From positions 1 to 64,000 of the forward strand of contig NZ_JAMGSL010000005.1 of NCBI RefSeq assembly GCF_025195125.1: a DNA stretch of 64,000 nt. The letters run 5' to 3'. The translations under genes and the position numbers were made by a program. This DNA comes from Streptomyces sp. Je 1-79. Its GTDB lineage: Bacteria; Actinomycetota; Actinomycetes; Streptomycetales; Streptomycetaceae. Under the pieces are notes generated by a model that made no database searches, had not been told where the DNA came from, and saw only the letters and a list, made by a program, of their open reading frames with translations. Each line of letters opens with the position of its first letter. Position 1 is the stretch's first letter. Below, in pieces: positions 61,621 to 64,000 of the stretch.

Positions 61621-63036
61621 TCAGCGCGCGGTGCGCGCGTGGCGGGGATGGGGGCGGTGGTCGCGCGGACGGCGCTGCGCCGGTCGTGCCCGGTGGAGCG
61701 CGGGGCCGTCCAGGCCCGCCCTGAACAGCCCGTAGGCGATCCGCCGCCGTGCCGCCGCCTCCAGCGCGTCGCGCAGCGCGCCGCCGCGGAGCGTCGCGTC
61801 GGGGCCGAGCAGGCCTTCGACGACGGCCAGCGCTCCGGCGATGTCACCGTGGTGCAGGCGTTCCCGGACACCGACGAGGCAGTCGGGGCGGCGGTGCGCC
61901 TCGTCGATCGCCCGCAGACAGGGCAGCGGGGTCCCGCCCAGCGCCACGAGCAGTTCCTCCCGGCGGATCTCGTCCGGGTCGTGGTCCAGGGCGGCCAGTA
62001 CGCCGTCGGCCAGGCCGATCCGGTGCCGGGCTCCCCGGCACTCCACGAAGCGTGGTCCGCCGGCCGGGTCCTCTCCCGGGGAGGTTGGGCCCGGCGGCGC
62101 GCGATCCGGTACGAGTGCCGAGGCGACGAGTGGGTGCAGCAGACCGGCCTCGATCGCACCGGCGCGGAGGAGGTCCAGATCGGGCAGCACCCAGGTCGCC
62201 GCGTCCGGCAGTACGGGCACCGCCGCGCCACCGCCGTCCCGAGAGACGGAGGTGATCCGCCACCCCGGGCCGTCCGCGTGCGGGACCGGGTCCGGGCGCA
62301 CGTCGAGGGTCAGCTGGTGCCGGGGCCCGACGCGTACGGCCACGGGGCCACCGGAGCTGCCCTCGGCCCGGAGCAGGTGCCCCGCCTCGGCGGCCCACCG
62401 GTCGACGGCGCAGCGGAAGCCCTCCGGAAGCGGAACCGGCACCCCGGTCACCGCCGGATCCGCCGTCGCGGGACCGTCGGCCCCCGCGCGGACCCGCAGC
62501 TCGGCGGCGCTCCGCGCGTCCCACAGGTGGCGGTGCAGATCCAGGCGGAAGCGCCTACTGGGACGGGGGTGCGGATGGCGGCGGGCGGCGGCCTCACGCG
62601 CGGATCCGTCCCACAGGGTGAGGCTGATCCGCTGACCGCCGTCGGCCCACGCCGGCGGCGTCCGGGCCACGAGATGCACCGGCCCCGTGTGCCCGGGCCG
62701 CACCGGGTCGTACCGCGCCAGCGGGATCGTCAGCCCCGGCCGCAGCAGTCCGTGCGGAGCGATCCTCGGCATGTGCCAGCGCAGCAGGTCGGGAGCGAGG
62801 CCGCGGAGATCGTGCCGGACCCGGTCGGCGAGTTCCCGGCCATGGGCCCGGGCCACGGAGCGCAGGTCGAGATCGACGTCCACGCGTGCGGCGGCGCACG
62901 CCCCGGCCCAGTCGCCGGCCAGCCGGCGGGCGGTCGCGGTCTCGATCATGGAGGGCGGCACGGCGAACTCGCGCACGCGCAGCCAGAAGGTCAGGAAGGA
63001 AGGGTGGGAATCCCCGTACGCGGTGCGAGTGGGCAT
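61621..63036 (-). CDS. Uncharacterised protein linked to MoxR-VWA operon
   Basis: 471 residues from ATG 63036 (AAGGTGAG 5 nt upstream; a GTG two codons earlier also possible). It has no signal peptide or membrane helix. The first 60 residues are helical, the middle (80-330) mixed with Arg/Pro-rich segments, and the C-terminal 110 residues (from RHRIGLADGVLAALDHDPDEIRREELLVALGG) are helical and well conserved in style. I could not assign it to a named family. Its position as first gene of an operon with the MoxR and VWA/DUF2201 genes suggests it is their substrate or a regulatory partner. Confidence 0.75.
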   Translation of the reverse strand: MPTRTAYGDSHPSFLTFWLRVREFAVPPSMIETATARRLAGDWAGACAAARVDVDLDLRSVARAHGRELADRVRHDLRGLAPDLLRWHMPRIAPHGLLRPGLTIPLARYDPVRPGHTGPVHLVARTPPAWADGGQRISLTLWDGSAREAAARRHPHPRPSRRFRLDLHRHLWDARSAAELRVRAGADGPATADPAVTGVPVPLPEGFRCAVDRWAAEAGHLLRAEGSSGGPVAVRVGPRHQLTLDVRPDPVPHADGPGWRITSVSRDGGGAAVPVLPDAATWVLPDLDLLRAGAIEAGLLHPLVASALVPDRAPPGPTSPGEDPAGGPRFVECRGARHRIGLADGVLAALDHDPDEIRREELLVALGGTPLPCLRAIDEAHRRPDCLVGVRERLHHGDIAGALAVVEGLLGPDATLRGGALRDALEAAARRRIAYGLFRAGLDGPALHRARPAQRRPRDHRPHPRHARTAR

Positions 63037-63233
63037 CAGCACTCACCTTGCGCGGACGGGACCCCCCAACTCTGTACGGAGTGAGTCGTCATCACGGCGG
63101 AGCGTATCGCTCGACCGTCACGGCGGGCCATTGGTTTACGGCCTCGTGAGGCGGGCCGGCCGACTTCCCCGACCAGGTAGGCTGCCCCGGCGTGCGCGAC
63201 GCGGCGCGCGCCTCGACACGGGAGGAATCCGCG

Positions 63234-63899
63234 TTGCACGTCCAGGAATGGCTGGAGACGATCCCCGCGGGCGCGATCTACGCGCTGGTGGGTGTGGTGA
63301 TCGGGCTCGAGAGCCTGGGGATCCCGTTGCCCGGCGAGATCGTCCTCGTCAGCTCGGCCCTGCTCGCCTCCCAGCACGGTGACATCAACCCGTACGTCCT
63401 CGGTGCCTGCGCCACCGCCGGCGCCATCATCGGCGACTCGATCGGGTACGCGATCGGCCGCAGGGGCGGCCGTCCGCTGCTGGCCTGGCTGGGGAAGAAG
63501 TTCCCCAAGCACTTCAGCGAGGCCAACATCGCGCTGGCGGAGCGCTCCTTCGAGAAGTGGGGCATGTGGGCCGTCTTCTTCGGCCGCTTCGTCGCCCTGC
63601 TGCGGATCTTCGCGGGACCGCTCGCGGGCGTGCTGAAGATGCCGTACTGGAAGTTCCTCCTCGCCAACGTCTTCGGCGGCATCCTGTGGGCGGGCGGCAC
63701 GACGGCCGTCATCTACTCGGTGGGCGTCGTCGCCGAGGCGTGGCTCAAGCGCTTCTCGTGGCTGGGCCTGGTGCTGGCCGTCCTGATCGGCGTGACGTCG
63801 ATGCTGATCCTGAAGAACCGTGCGAAGAAGGCCGCGGCGACGACGCAGCCGAAGACCGAGCCGGCCCCGGAGCCGACGCCGGTGTCGGTGGCGGACTGA
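63234..63899 (+). CDS. DedA family membrane protein
   Basis: 221 residues with the DedA/SNARE-associated core: GVVIGLESLGIPLPGEIVLVSSALLA, GDSIGYAIGRRGGRPLL, RFVALLRIFAGPLAGVLKMPYWKFLLANVFGGILWA. DedA proteins act in undecaprenyl-phosphate or lipid transport and membrane potential. Two starts are possible: TTG 63234 with GGAGGAA 6-7 nt upstream (chosen), or GTG 63192, which lies 8 nt after TAGGCT (63178-63183) and could be leaderless. The tail (from about 195) is Pro/Thr-rich. Confidence 0.88.
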   Translation: MHVQEWLETIPAGAIYALVGVVIGLESLGIPLPGEIVLVSSALLASQHGDINPYVLGACATAGAIIGDSIGYAIGRRGGRPLLAWLGKKFPKHFSEANIALAERSFEKWGMWAVFFGRFVALLRIFAGPLAGVLKMPYWKFLLANVFGGILWAGGTTAVIYSVGVVAEAWLKRFSWLGLVLAVLIGVTSMLILKNRAKKAAATTQPKTEPAPEPTPVSVAD

Positions 63900-63922
63900 C
63901 CGAGGGCGCTCCCGAAGGACGC

Positions 63923-63960
63923 AGAAGGGCGCGGTGGCCTCACGGCCGCCGCGCCCTTCT
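63923..63960. terminator. Bidirectional hairpin terminator
   Basis: Perfect 12-bp stem (63923-63934 with 63949-63960) with a short inner GGCC/GGCC pairing. It separates DedA from the partial minus-strand gene at the window end. Confidence 0.88.
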
Positions 63961-63984
63961 CCGTGTGGCGGGCGCCCCGGGCTC

Positions 63985-64000
63985 TCAGTCCGCGAAGGCC
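63985..64000 (-). CDS. 3' end of a minus-strand gene, cut by the window edge
   Basis: Reading back from the edge, the frame ends in codons for Ala-Phe-Ala-Asp followed by TGA at 63987-63985. The adjacent bidirectional terminator supports a convergent gene here. Product unknown. Confidence 0.45.

Overview
The window is high-GC DNA whose coding frames show strong third-position GC bias. It has frequent GTG/TTG starts, long perfect hairpins without U-tracts as terminators, and several starts that look leaderless. Gene content and order (DUF881/sbp/FHA/MerR cluster, gcvP behind a glycine riboswitch, tuf3-type EF-Tu, DUF5999, HrdB-like promoters) point to a Streptomyces chromosome. From memory the order resembles the SCO1318-SCO1389 stretch of S. 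coelicolor, read in reverse. I see no rRNA, tRNA, insertion sequence, prophage, CRISPR array or large secondary-metabolite cluster; this is mainly housekeeping chromosome with small accessory modules.

1-14.3 kb: a cluster collinear with the mycobacterial Rv1822-Rv1832 block. It holds a CDP-alcohol phosphatidyltransferase, a fused mannose-1-phosphate guanylyltransferase/degenerate phosphomannomutase, DUF881-sbp-DUF881, a zinc-ribbon FHA protein (GarA-like), MerR, DUF151 nuclease, a second MerR, dinB, a PRC-barrel protein, and gcvP under a tandem glycine riboswitch. The gcvH gene that mycobacteria carry in this block is missing here.

14-30 kb: small accessory genes. They include DUF5999, a GCS2-type carboxylate-amine ligase, a CPBP protease, PhzF, PadR, an SRPBCC protein and a ClpN-domain protein. 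They also include three DMT (EamA) transporters interleaved with three PNPOx-fold flavoproteins and with MocR and LysR regulators, then an isochorismatase-like protein lacking its catalytic residues and a Rieske lipoprotein.

30-44 kb: a secreted GH89 alpha-N-acetylglucosaminidase, divergent from an aldehyde dehydrogenase/amino-acid permease/GMC oxidoreductase operon (a choline- or amino-alcohol-type oxidation module). Then come a HipA-like kinase/DUF3037 pair, two SDR genes behind a strong promoter with a downstream dyad, an orphan family 5 solute-binding protein, ung and a TPR-like protein.

44-58.8 kb: a lipoprotein gene carrying a TTA (bldA) codon, a TetR/FAD-monooxygenase divergent pair with twin operators, a Gfo/Idh/MocA oxidoreductase, lnt, an NTF2-like protein, a flavin reductase, uppP, a TVP38 family protein, an AlkD-like protein, tuf3, a spermidine-synthase-like protein, an MFS transporter, a membrane-anchored protein with a Pro/Gln/Tyr-rich cytoplasmic tail, and a hotdog thioesterase.

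58.8-64 kb: a three-gene minus-strand operon (unknown 471-residue protein, MoxR-type AAA ATPase, DUF2201 metallopeptidase/VWA protein), which is the best candidate for an under-described system. It is followed by a DedA protein, a bidirectional terminator and the last codons of a minus-strand gene running off the window.
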